Below are positions 1 to 6,269 of a stretch of 7,480 nt of DNA, in pieces; the first letter of the stretch is position 1, and every line of letters begins with the position of its first letter. A model generated the notes under the pieces. The model was given only the letters and a program-made list of their open reading frames with translations. It had not been told where the DNA came from and did not search any database. The stretch is from Ruminococcus sp. (GTDB taxonomy: Bacteria; Bacillota; Clostridia; Oscillospirales; Ruminococcaceae), in the NCBI GenBank assembly GCA_014799675.1, contig JAAVHM010000111.1, positions 1-7,480 on the forward strand, in the 5' to 3' direction. The translations under genes and the position numbers were made by a program.

Positions 1-1
1 T

Positions 2-418
2 GCCGTTGAGGCTGCAAGAGCCGGTGAGGCAGGCAAGGGCTTCGCAGTTGTTGCCGACGAGGTAAGAACCCTTGCGGGCGAGAGTGCAGAGGCTGCCAAG
101 AACACCACTTCCCTTATCGAGAATACCGTATCCTGCATCAGCAAGGGTAATGTGCTTGTTGCAGACGTTGCAAACAAGATGTCCAACGCAATGGAAGCGA
201 CTACGGTCGTTGCAGACCTGAATGTGAAGATTTCCGACGCTTCCAAGCAGGCGGCAGATTCCATTACACAGATCACTGTTGGTATCGAGCAGATCTCCAG
301 CGTTGTACAGACAAACTCCGCTACAGCAGAGGAGTCCGCAGCGGCTTCCGAGGAGCTTTCCGGACAGGCGAATATGCTCAAGGATATGGTTTCCGACTTC
401 AAGATCAGAGAATATTGA
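2..418 (+). CDS. Methyl-accepting chemotaxis protein, C-terminal signalling domain (5' truncated)
   Basis: The reading frame is open from base 2 to a TGA at 416-418 and gives 138 residues with no start inside the window. It carries the highly conserved MCP hairpin tip (EAARAGEAGKGF, then VVADEVRTLA), followed by the descending arm of the four-helix coiled coil (IEQISSVVQTNSATAEESAA). The family transduces ligand binding to CheA and CheW at the inner face of the membrane and is tuned by methylation of Glu/Gln residues in the helices. The missing N-terminus would hold the sensor, membrane segments and HAMP domain, so the ligand cannot be guessed. The protein ends in KIREY shortly after the coiled coil, with no CheR-tethering pentapeptide. 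A Rho-independent terminator follows 23 bases after the stop, so it is the last gene of its transcript. Family assignment is very secure. Confidence 0.96.
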   Translation, partial: AVEAARAGEAGKGFAVVADEVRTLAGESAEAAKNTTSLIENTVSCISKGNVLVADVANKMSNAMEATTVVADLNVKISDASKQAADSITQITVGIEQISSVVQTNSATAEESAAASEELSGQANMLKDMVSDFKIREY

Positions 419-441
419 TTTTAAACGATCTGAACAATTAC

Positions 442-472
442 GGACGTTCCCGATGGGAGCGTCCACTTTTTT
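442..472 (+). terminator. Rho-independent terminator of the chemoreceptor gene
   Basis: A 10-bp stem pairs GGACGTTCCC (442-451) with GGGAGCGTCC (455-464). It has one G-T wobble and a three-base loop, and is followed after AC by six T residues (467-472). It starts 23 bases after the chemoreceptor stop codon. Confidence 0.9.
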
Positions 473-643
473 GATATTTCTTGAACGCTCATATAAACCA
501 CCTTGCGTATCGAGTCGTCCGTGGGGAAGATCGCCTTTGATTTCGTAAATTTTCTTACCATTCTATGGTACTACTCAACTGTGTTTGTGATATAATGACA
601 GCGCGGTTGTGACGTTTTTTCGGCTAATATAACTATACTCTAA
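473..643 (+). other. Gene-free stretch with palindrome and extended -10 element
   Basis: I see no supportable gene here. The stretch contains a 15-base palindrome, TACCAT-TCT-ATGGTA, with 6-bp arms at 556-561 and 565-570. About 20 bases further on is an extended -10 element, TGA-TATAAT (588-596). The palindrome lies where a -35 box would be, and no good -35 hexamer is visible, so this could be a promoter dependent on or blocked by a regulator. Transcription would start near 603 and run toward the relaxase remnant at 644. The element may be a leftover of the same decayed mobile element. The promoter role is inferred. Confidence 0.35.
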
Positions 644-820
644 ATCGTGGGTATCAACCACCGAAGTTATGCGGCACAAGGCATTTTAAAAATTCCACAA
701 AAGCATCTTGGAGCAGCAACTTGTGCTATTGAGAAAAAAGGATACCGTACTGATAAAGGCAGCTATAACCGAAAAGTAATTCTTGAAAATACAAATTTGG
801 AAATAAAAAAGTCTTGGTAA
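644..820 (+). pseudogene. Remnant of a MobA/MobL-family (MobQ-type) plasmid relaxase
   Basis: The frame that opens after the TAA at 641-643 and closes with TAA at 818-820 encodes 58 residues that match the conserved end of the MobA/MobL relaxase domain. Recognisable pieces in order are NHRSYAAQG (family form DHRSYxxQG), IPQKHLGAA (family form IPTxHLGxA), IEKKGYRTDKGSYNRK (family form EkkGixTdxGdxNRxI), and a final EN before the frame degrades to KKSW. In the family this enzyme nicks oriT and leads the strand into the recipient during conjugation. The catalytic Tyr near the N-terminus and the HxH metal-binding histidines lie upstream in intact proteins and are absent here. There is no start codon with a ribosome binding site. 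The piece is only a fraction of a normal relaxase, so it is a non-functional relic of a mobilisable plasmid or integrative element. Confidence 0.72.
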
Positions 821-854
821 ATTCCGTTGCGCTTGGGTTGTAAATCTATCAAAT

Positions 855-903
855 AAAAAACACCGCGCAAAGAACGGATTAAAGTCTTTGCGCGGTGTTT
901 TTT
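855..903. terminator. Bidirectional Rho-independent terminator, serving the GH43 gene
   Basis: A perfect 12-bp inverted repeat pairs CACCGCGCAAAG (861-872) with CTTTGCGCGGTG (886-897) around a 13-base loop. It is flanked by six A residues (855-860) and six T residues (898-903), so it can terminate in both directions. On the minus strand it begins four bases after the GH43 stop codon. On the plus strand it would stop any transcript running through the relaxase remnant. Confidence 0.93.
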
Positions 904-906
904 GCA

Positions 907-2253
907 TTATTTGCTGAAAACAAATTCCGCAAGGTCAAAAAGATTTCTGCACCTGAACGGCTCGCCCGTCCAGTCGTGAGGATATTCCGTCTCCGCCTTG
1001 AAGAATACGCTGTGCCTGCCCGTTACCGCCTTTAACTTTGCGGAAACAACGCCGCCGTCCCTGCCAATTTTTACAGAGCCGATCTCTTCTCCGTCCTCGC
1101 CGTCAATAAAAATTTTCAGTATGCTGTCGCAGCCCGAGCCTGTCACTTTTGCGGAAAAATCCATAGTTTTGCTTCCGAAATCGTCCCCGAAATCGAAATA
1201 TTTATACCCTATAATGCAGCCCTCGGTAATTCCTGTTACAACGCGTTCAAAGACGTTCTTTTCGGTAATTACCGCGCCGCCTTTGAGTACGCAGGCGATT
1301 TCCGCAGGGGTTATCTCGTAAGGGTTCAAAGAATCCTCAAAGCCGAGGGAAGTCATCTCCACAGTCGGGATAGTTCCGTCGGGGAGAATTTCAATTTTTT
1401 CAACGCAGGCTCTTCGGGACATGATAGTGCCGTTTGTCATGCGGTGGTAGAAAATGTACCACTTACCGTTTATGTTGGCAACAGAACCGTGATTGTTTCC
1501 GCCGGGGTAATCCACGCCGTTGTCAACGATATAGCCGCGGTATTTGAACGGTCCTGTTGGGCTGTCCGAGGTTGCGTATGCAAGTCTGCTTCCCCGCTTT
1601 GGCGAGTATATAAGATAGTATGTACCGTTTATTTTTCTCGGTGAGCAGGCTTCAAAAAACAGGTTGTGATTTTTGTCAAAGCTTTCGTTTTTCTCAATTG
1701 GAATGATGTGTTCAATGCACGTCCCGTCAAGGACTTCGTACATATTATCGCTGTTTATTTCCGCCATAAAGGAGCGTTCAAAGCCGCAGTAAATGTAAGT
1801 CCTGCCGTCGTCGTCAACAAGCACGCCGGGGTCAATGAACCAGCCGTTGCAGCAGATATCGTCGGAGATAGTGTACTTGTATTTTGAAAGCAGCTTGAAA
1901 GGTCCTTCGGGCTTGTCGCTGACCGCAACGCAGCCTATGGAGTTTATGATGTAAGCGTAGAGGTAATATTTTCCGTCCTTTTCAACAACGTCGGGAGCGT
2001 ATAGGTAGTTGGTCTCGTCAGTCCAGTCTGTGTCGGCGGGGTGGTCGCAGGTCTCCATTGTGCGGAAAATATCGCCGTGGCAGACCCATTCGTTAAGGTT
2101 GTCGACAGGCGCGCTCCAGCACTTCAGAACATAGTCGCAGAATTTTGTTGAACCCGCGTTGTCGTGTGAACCGTAAACATAAACTCTGTCGCCGAAAACT
2201 CTCGGCTCGCCGTCGGGAATGTATTCCCAAAGCGGAAGATACGGATTAGCCAT
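907..2253 (-). CDS. Family 43 glycoside hydrolase with C-terminal CBM6-like module (probable arabinofuranosidase/xylosidase)
   Basis: This 448-residue protein has the five-bladed propeller signature of GH43. The catalytic base is Asp14 in YIPDGEPRVF. The second Asp that tunes the acid is D141 in WFIDPGVLVDDDG. The general acid is Glu201 in FFEACSPRKINGTYYLIY, and an active-site His255 sits in NNHGS. The final 120 or so residues (YFDFGDDFG, then IFIDGE, RHSVFFKAE, NLFDLAEFVF) have the pattern of a CBM6-type beta sandwich. GH43 enzymes mostly cleave arabinose or xylose side chains and xylo-oligosaccharides by an inverting mechanism, and the exact substrate cannot be read from the sequence. There is no signal peptide, so it probably acts in the cytoplasm on imported oligosaccharides. 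AGGAGG (2263-2268) lies nine bases before the ATG. No transporter or regulator is adjacent, and it is transcribed alone into the terminator at 855-903. Confidence 0.92.
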   Translation of the reverse strand: MANPYLPLWEYIPDGEPRVFGDRVYVYGSHDNAGSTKFCDYVLKCWSAPVDNLNEWVCHGDIFRTMETCDHPADTDWTDETNYLYAPDVVEKDGKYYLYAYIINSIGCVAVSDKPEGPFKLLSKYKYTISDDICCNGWFIDPGVLVDDDGRTYIYCGFERSFMAEINSDNMYEVLDGTCIEHIIPIEKNESFDKNHNLFFEACSPRKINGTYYLIYSPKRGSRLAYATSDSPTGPFKYRGYIVDNGVDYPGGNNHGSVANINGKWYIFYHRMTNGTIMSRRACVEKIEILPDGTIPTVEMTSLGFEDSLNPYEITPAEIACVLKGGAVITEKNVFERVVTGITEGCIIGYKYFDFGDDFGSKTMDFSAKVTGSGCDSILKIFIDGEDGEEIGSVKIGRDGGVVSAKLKAVTGRHSVFFKAETEYPHDWTGEPFRCRNLFDLAEFVFSK

Positions 2254-2310
2254 AATATTAGTCCTCCTGATTATTTATATTTTTTATTTATGCAAAATAG
2301 TCTTTATACC

Positions 2311-2339
2311 TTGACAACTATCAAAAAACTTTGTATAAT
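2311..2339 (+). promoter_or_regulatory. Consensus sigma-A promoter of the small-protein gene
   Basis: TTGACA (2311-2316) and TATAAT (2334-2339) are both perfect consensus hexamers with the ideal 17-base spacer. Transcription should begin near 2346, about 28 bases before the GTG start of the small protein. Such a promoter suggests strong constitutive expression unless it is repressed. It sits in the divergent region shared with GH43, for which I could not find an equally clear promoter. Confidence 0.88.
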
Positions 2340-2373
2340 TAAGTTACAGCCTTTATATAGGGAGGTGGCAAAT

Positions 2374-2529
2374 GTGGTGAACGAAATGACAGGCAAAGAA
2401 ATAGTTAATTTAATTGATATGCTCCATGAATTAAATATTTCTGACGAAAAAATAATAAATATCATCAGGTATATTGAAACCCACGAGCCAAGAGAAAACG
2501 AGCCGAGATTTAATGACAATAAAGAGTGA
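2374..2529 (+). CDS. Small uncharacterised protein, about 50 residues
   Basis: I do not recognise this protein. It is 51 residues from GTG 2374 or 50 from GTG 2377. GGGAGGTGG (from 2360) places GGAGG 8 or 11 bases before these codons, while an in-frame ATG at 2290 lies upstream of the predicted transcription start and cannot be the start. The sequence is strongly helical: a first amphipathic helix (MTGKEIVNLIDMLHEL), a short turn (NISDE), a second helix (KIINIIRYIETHE), then a charged disordered tail rich in Glu, Arg and Asn. There is no signal peptide, membrane segment or cysteine. The helix-turn-helix outline would suit a dimerising or DNA- or protein-binding mini-protein, but this is only inference. 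The gene has its own perfect promoter and its own terminator, which argues strongly that it is real. An out-of-frame ATG-TGG-TGA (2372-2380) overlaps the start and could affect initiation. Confidence 0.75.
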   Translation: MVNEMTGKEIVNLIDMLHELNISDEKIINIIRYIETHEPRENEPRFNDNKE

Positions 2530-2547
2530 GTATAATTATATTTTTGT

Positions 2548-2581
2548 GGTGCAAGGCCTGTTCAAGACCTTGCACCTTTTT
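2548..2581 (+). terminator. Rho-independent terminator of the small-protein gene
   Basis: A perfect 9-bp stem pairs GGTGCAAGG (2548-2556) with CCTTGCACC (2568-2576) around an 11-base loop, followed by TTTTT (2577-2581). It begins 19 bases after the small-protein stop, and its T-tract overlaps the stop codon of the convergent yfhO gene. Read on the minus strand the hairpin is not followed by a U-tract, so it is not a good terminator for yfhO. Confidence 0.88.
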
Positions 2582-5366
2582 ATATCTCGTAAAGTCTGTC
2601 AAGCAGTATTTTGTTTGTTTTCTTTTCGTAGAACCATATCACCACAAGGGTCGCTATTCCGAGAAGCGAAAGAACTATTCCCGCCGCCATGCCCTTGGGG
2701 AAGAATTTCATTTCAATGGTGTGAGTACCCGCGCTGACGGGGACGCCGATAAGAGCGTCCACAAGCTCAACGGGTTCTGTCCTTTTGCCGTCAACGTAAA
2801 TTTTCCAGCCCGGCTCCCATGAAATGGAGGTGAACAGTATCCCGTCCTCCTTTGCCGTTACAGTACCCTTGATGCGGTCTTCCTTAAAGGACTCTATTTC
2901 AAGGGGCTGACTGCGGAGCTCCTCTATTGCCTCCGAGAACATTTCCTCGTCAAGATAATAAATGTAGTTGTCCTTGAAAAGTACCTCGTTCTTTTCGGTA
3001 ATTGTGGTTATCAGGGAAATTTCCTCACCCTCGCTGAATCTGCCCAGCGGCTGTATGGACATATTTCCGCCCTCGTAGTAGTAGGCAAGGAAGTCCTTGT
3101 TAAGCCAAAGGTTGACCTTCCTTTCGTAGCTTGACGGGAAGTACATATATATCATGTCCTCGGTAGGAGCTTCAAAAAGGTATTCGATGTGGGAATTATC
3201 CCCCTCTATCCTCGGCACGTATTTGGTGTGTGTGCCGTAGGTGGAGGGCTTCGCGTTTTCGGGGACAATGTCCCGAATTTCTATCCGCTTGAAGAAATCC
3301 TGCTCCTCGTCCGACAGCAGCGCGGACAGAAGAACATTCTGATTTTCAAATGGGTTTTCCCAGCCCTCAAAGTGTATGTCCGCAACAGTACTGTCCGCCA
3401 TAAAGCCAATGGGAAGCGCATATGGATTTTCATATACGTACATTATTTCCTTGCTGTCGCCGTTGGCAAAAACAGGATAGTCCGAATAATGCTTTGAAAC
3501 GGCTACATCCACCTCTTCTTCCTTTTCCGCGGGCTTTGTGCCGTCAAGGTATTCAGCGTCGGGGTCGGTTATCTTTTTTTCGGGGATAGTACTTTTCTCC
3601 ATGACGTACTTTATTCCGAAAAGCGCGTCGGTAACATAGGTCGCGCCCTGATACCTTATATAATGTACGCCGTAGGAAAAGCCGAGATTACGCAAAAACT
3701 GAATGGGAGCAGCATTCAGCGTGGAGCTTGAATGTGCCAGTCCGAAGGAGCCGAAAGCCATAGAGTCGTTTACAGTCCTCTGGAAATTTTTCTCAATGCG
3801 GTAAACGCCGCTTTCCTCAAAGCTGTCGTTTTCGTATATTTTGTTTACGGTGTTCCTGCCGAGAGTAATGTATCTGTTGTATGAGCTTCTTGTGGAGTAA
3901 GCAACGTCCCTGTCGATCTGATACATTGTGTAGGACGTCGATACGGTAAGCTCAACAATAACCATTACCGCAACAACTATCGGTATGGGTTTTACGCGGT
4001 AGAATTTCTTGTGAGCGTACAGCATAAGGGAGTAAATTCCGGTCACAAGGACGGTGAACCATACCGTTGCCAAAATGTTCACCTTTTCAATGTCCTTGCC
4101 GTTTGCGGTAACTATGGGGTTTTCCTTGTCAATGTAAAATACATATGCCAAAATAAGGAAAAATACTGCGCCGATCTCCTTAAAGGTTATGCCCTCAATG
4201 CGTTCAAACGCCTGCGCCGCCATAATAAGAAGCAGAAAGCTGAATATGAACGAGTAACGGTAGGGAAGCCAGTTCGGCACTTGAAATCCGTGCCATACAA
4301 GGTCGACTGTTGACATATACATAGAAAGAATGATAGTCAGCGCAAGTATGCCGTAACCAATTTTGTGCTTAAGCTTTATGTTGGTGTTGAAGAAGAAAAG
4401 CGGGATAAGGAGCATTGTCAGAACGCCGCAGTACACCACGGGAGAACCCTCTGGGCGGCAGGTGTCGTACACGTTGGGGAGCAGGTTTACAAAAAAGTCG
4501 ATAAAGTCGAACTGGGTCTTCATTGTGTAGCTTGGTTCGGAAAAATCCAGCTTGCCGAGACTAAGGCTGTTGTACAGCGGTATCAGCAGCCATGCGGAGC
4601 AAATCGCCGCCAGTACGCCTCCCGCGGCAAATTTCACTCCCGAGAGGAAGAAGTGTTTAAAGCTGAAAGGCTTTGTTTCCTCCGAAAGGAAGAAGTAATA
4701 CGCCAGAAAGTAAATACAGCAGAATATTGCAATCATCCAGCCAATGTAAAAGTTTGCCATAAACATAAGGGCAAGAGGGATAATGAACAGCAGCCATTTT
4801 TTCTTGTCAACAAGCTGTTCTATGCCGCGGCAGATTATGGGAAGATATACCAGCCCGTCCAGCCACATGGGATCCATAAGCTGAACTATCATGTAGGACA
4901 TAAGGCTGTAGAGTACGGCAAAAATAAGGGAGGTGTATGGGGAAGTCCGCTTTGAGCGTCTCATGTACCAGCAGAAGGTAATTGAAGCCGCCCCAACCTT
5001 AAGAAGCTGCATAACAAGAATTGCGTCCACCATATGTGAGCGCGGGAAAAGCATAACAACAATGGAGAACGGGCTTGCAAGGTAGTAGGCGAATATACCT
5101 ATTGTCTCGCCCGTCAGATTCCTGCTCCAGCTGTTGACCATGCTGCCGTTGCCCCAGAAAGCGTCCCGCAGGTTCTCGTAGTAGTATACGTACTGACCGT
5201 TAAGGTCGAGAACAAGCACGGATTCGTCCCCGAAAGGGTATAAGCCGAAAATAAAGTAGGATATCAAAAGAATAAGCGTCGGCACAAAAAAAGCGAAAAG
5301 ATAAAGCCTTTTATTCCATAAAAATGTTTTCAGATTGAAATTAAGTGTGATTTGTGAATTGTCCAA
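2580..5366 (-). CDS. yfhO: YfhO-family multi-pass membrane protein (GT-C-like)
   Basis: The protein has 928 residues from a TTG start at 5366. A GGAGG (5374-5378) lies seven bases upstream of this TTG. The longer frame's ATG at 5411 coincides with or precedes the predicted transcription start, so I reject it. About a dozen membrane segments occupy roughly residues 20-475, beginning with LYLFAFFVPTLILLISYFIF. The YfhO hallmark VLDLNGQYVYYYE follows the first one, with D54 as the candidate GT-C-type acidic residue. A large extracytoplasmic region (about 480-890) ends in the typical WEPGWKIYVDGK and GTHTIEMKFFPKG pattern (about 850-893), and a last membrane helix and a short basic tail follow. 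In Bacillus subtilis YfhO works with CsbB and GtcA in decorating lipoteichoic acid with GlcNAc from undecaprenyl phosphate. Neither partner gene is adjacent here, so the polymer and sugar are unknown. Family assignment is secure and the exact role is inferred. Confidence 0.92.
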   Translation of the reverse strand: MDNSQITLNFNLKTFLWNKRLYLFAFFVPTLILLISYFIFGLYPFGDESVLVLDLNGQYVYYYENLRDAFWGNGSMVNSWSRNLTGETIGIFAYYLASPFSIVVMLFPRSHMVDAILVMQLLKVGAASITFCWYMRRSKRTSPYTSLIFAVLYSLMSYMIVQLMDPMWLDGLVYLPIICRGIEQLVDKKKWLLFIIPLALMFMANFYIGWMIAIFCCIYFLAYYFFLSEETKPFSFKHFFLSGVKFAAGGVLAAICSAWLLIPLYNSLSLGKLDFSEPSYTMKTQFDFIDFFVNLLPNVYDTCRPEGSPVVYCGVLTMLLIPLFFFNTNIKLKHKIGYGILALTIILSMYMSTVDLVWHGFQVPNWLPYRYSFIFSFLLLIMAAQAFERIEGITFKEIGAVFFLILAYVFYIDKENPIVTANGKDIEKVNILATVWFTVLVTGIYSLMLYAHKKFYRVKPIPIVVAVMVIVELTVSTSYTMYQIDRDVAYSTRSSYNRYITLGRNTVNKIYENDSFEESGVYRIEKNFQRTVNDSMAFGSFGLAHSSSTLNAAPIQFLRNLGFSYGVHYIRYQGATYVTDALFGIKYVMEKSTIPEKKITDPDAEYLDGTKPAEKEEEVDVAVSKHYSDYPVFANGDSKEIMYVYENPYALPIGFMADSTVADIHFEGWENPFENQNVLLSALLSDEEQDFFKRIEIRDIVPENAKPSTYGTHTKYVPRIEGDNSHIEYLFEAPTEDMIYMYFPSSYERKVNLWLNKDFLAYYYEGGNMSIQPLGRFSEGEEISLITTITEKNEVLFKDNYIYYLDEEMFSEAIEELRSQPLEIESFKEDRIKGTVTAKEDGILFTSISWEPGWKIYVDGKRTEPVELVDALIGVPVSAGTHTIEMKFFPKGMAAGIVLSLLGIATLVVIWFYEKKTNKILLDRLYEI

Positions 5367-5415
5367 ATGTAGACCTCCGTTCGGAAAATTTTTTGAAAAA
5401 ATTACATACACTATT

Positions 5416-5444
5416 ATTATAAGACTTTTTTGGCAGTATTACAA
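5416..5444 (-). promoter_or_regulatory. Promoter of yfhO
   Basis: On the minus strand, TTGTAA (5439-5444) and a perfect TATAAT (5416-5421) are separated by 17 bases. Transcription should start near 5409, giving a leader of about 43 bases before the TTG start at 5366. This makes the upstream in-frame ATG at 5411 unusable. Confidence 0.78.
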
Positions 5445-5497
5445 TAGTTTTTTGGGAATTTTTAAGTAAAAAAAATAAAAAAAATGTTCAAAACCCC

Positions 5498-5526
5498 TTG
5501 TTAAATTGAAAAATATGTGCTATAAT
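5498..5526 (+). promoter_or_regulatory. Promoter of nudF
   Basis: TTGTTA (5498-5503) and TATAAT (5521-5526) are 17 bases apart, with an extended -10 TGC immediately before the TATAAT. Transcription should start near 5533, leaving a leader of about 80 bases. It is back-to-back with the yfhO promoter, about 50 bases apart, across an A/T-rich tract. Confidence 0.82.
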
Positions 5527-5615
5527 AGTTAGGAGAACATTTGTTGTACCAATAAATAGGAAATTATGGAAGATCAATTTGTATACTATTATAAATATAT
5601 TTTGGAGGGTTTATC

Positions 5616-6152
5616 ATGCACCTTTTTGAAAAAACTGTTGATTCCGAGCTTATTTTCGACGGAAAAATAATTAACGTTAAAAAAGACAAAGCCGAGCTTG
5701 AAAACGGCGAGATCGTCACAAGAGAGCTTGTTACCCACCCCGGCGGAGTATGCGTTGTCCCCGTAAATGACAAGGGGGAGATACTTATGGTGAAGCAGTT
5801 CAGATATCCGTTCCAGACTGTCTTGACGGAAATTCCCGCGGGAAAGCTTGAATACGGTGAAGACCACCGGGAAGCGGGCTTGCGTGAGCTTCGTGAGGAA
5901 ACGGGCGCGGTCTGCGAAAAATTCGAGTATCTGGGAGTATGCTACCCCTCCGTGGCTTATCTTACGGAAAAGATCCATATGTACCTTGCCACGGGTCTTA
6001 CCTTTGAAAATCAAGACTTGGACGAAGACGAATTTTTGGACGTTATAAAAGTCCCCTTTGAAAAAGCCGTTGAAATGGTTATGAACGGCGAACTCCCCGA
6101 CGCAAAGACACAATGCGCTATACTCAAAGCCGCGAAAATTATGGGCAAGTAG
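5616..6152 (+). CDS. nudF: Nudix hydrolase, ADP-ribose pyrophosphatase family
   Basis: This 178-residue protein has a complete Nudix box (GX5EX7REUXEEXGU): Gly76, Glu82, then RELREETGA at 90-98, with the metal-binding glutamates at 91, 94 and 95. The N-terminal half (residues 1-50, with VTHPGGVCVVPV) and length match the NudF/ADP-ribose pyrophosphatase branch, which splits ADP-ribose into AMP and ribose 5-phosphate in the cytoplasm. A proline (P111) about 13 residues after the box fits the ADP-ribose-type specificity mark. The surrounding YPSVAYLTE differs from the commoner SPG form, so other nucleotide sugars are possible. GGAGGG (5604-5609) lies six bases before the ATG. It is monocistronic: yfhO diverges upstream and spoVG converges downstream. 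I see no good plus-strand terminator after it, since the hairpin at 6200-6236 reads for spoVG. Confidence 0.93.
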   Translation: MHLFEKTVDSELIFDGKIINVKKDKAELENGEIVTRELVTHPGGVCVVPVNDKGEILMVKQFRYPFQTVLTEIPAGKLEYGEDHREAGLRELREETGAVCEKFEYLGVCYPSVAYLTEKIHMYLATGLTFENQDLDEDEFLDVIKVPFEKAVEMVMNGELPDAKTQCAILKAAKIMGK

Positions 6153-6165
6153 TTCCTCAAAAAAA

Positions 6166-6200
6166 TCAACTGTCAACTGTACACTATCAACTGTCAACTA
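6166..6200 (+). repeat. Short tandem heptamer repeats (TCAACTG)
   Basis: Five consecutive 7-base units lie between the convergent nudF and spoVG genes: TCAACTG, TCAACTG, TACACTA, TCAACTG, TCAACTA. This gives a 14-base direct repeat, ATCAACTGTCAACT, at 6165-6178 and 6186-6199, exactly 21 bases (three units) apart. The central unit is degenerate. The cluster is non-coding and abuts the T-tract of the spoVG terminator. Confidence 0.85.
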
Positions 6201-6236
6201 AAAAAAGTGCAGTCCCCTGTAAACAAGGAACTGCAC
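6200..6236 (-). terminator. Rho-independent terminator of spoVG
   Basis: Read on the minus strand, bases 6236-6207 fold into a 13-bp stem with a four-base loop (TTTA). It contains two G-U wobbles and is followed directly by seven U residues (6206-6200). The wobbles become A-C mismatches on the plus strand and no T-run adjoins there. This shows that it serves spoVG, 33 bases after its stop, and not nudF. Confidence 0.88.
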
Positions 6237-6269
6237 CGTGATTGTGATTTTTTGAGCTGTCAGGATTTA

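Noticed and set aside
474..554. Open minus-strand frame reading KKIYEIKGDLPHG and onward
   Set aside because: It is bounded upstream by a stop, has no start codon or ribosome binding site, and runs straight into the antisense of the chemoreceptor and its terminator. I cannot match it to a family.
2290..2373. Upstream ATG extension of the small-protein gene
   Set aside because: The ATG lies before the consensus promoter at 2311-2339, so it would not be on the transcript, and it has no ribosome binding site.
4365..4955. Long plus-strand open frame of 196 codons inside yfhO
   Set aside because: It is antisense to membrane-segment codons of a well-supported gene, has no ribosome binding site, and its lysine- and histidine-rich product resembles nothing known. 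It is a composition shadow.
5589..6197. Minus-strand open frame of 202 codons opposite nudF
   Set aside because: It mirrors nudF codon by codon, starts in the heptamer repeats, and lacks a ribosome binding site. The Nudix motif on the plus strand is unambiguous.
6165..6200. CRISPR array
   Set aside because: The units are 7-base tandem repeats without unique spacers, and no cas gene is present.
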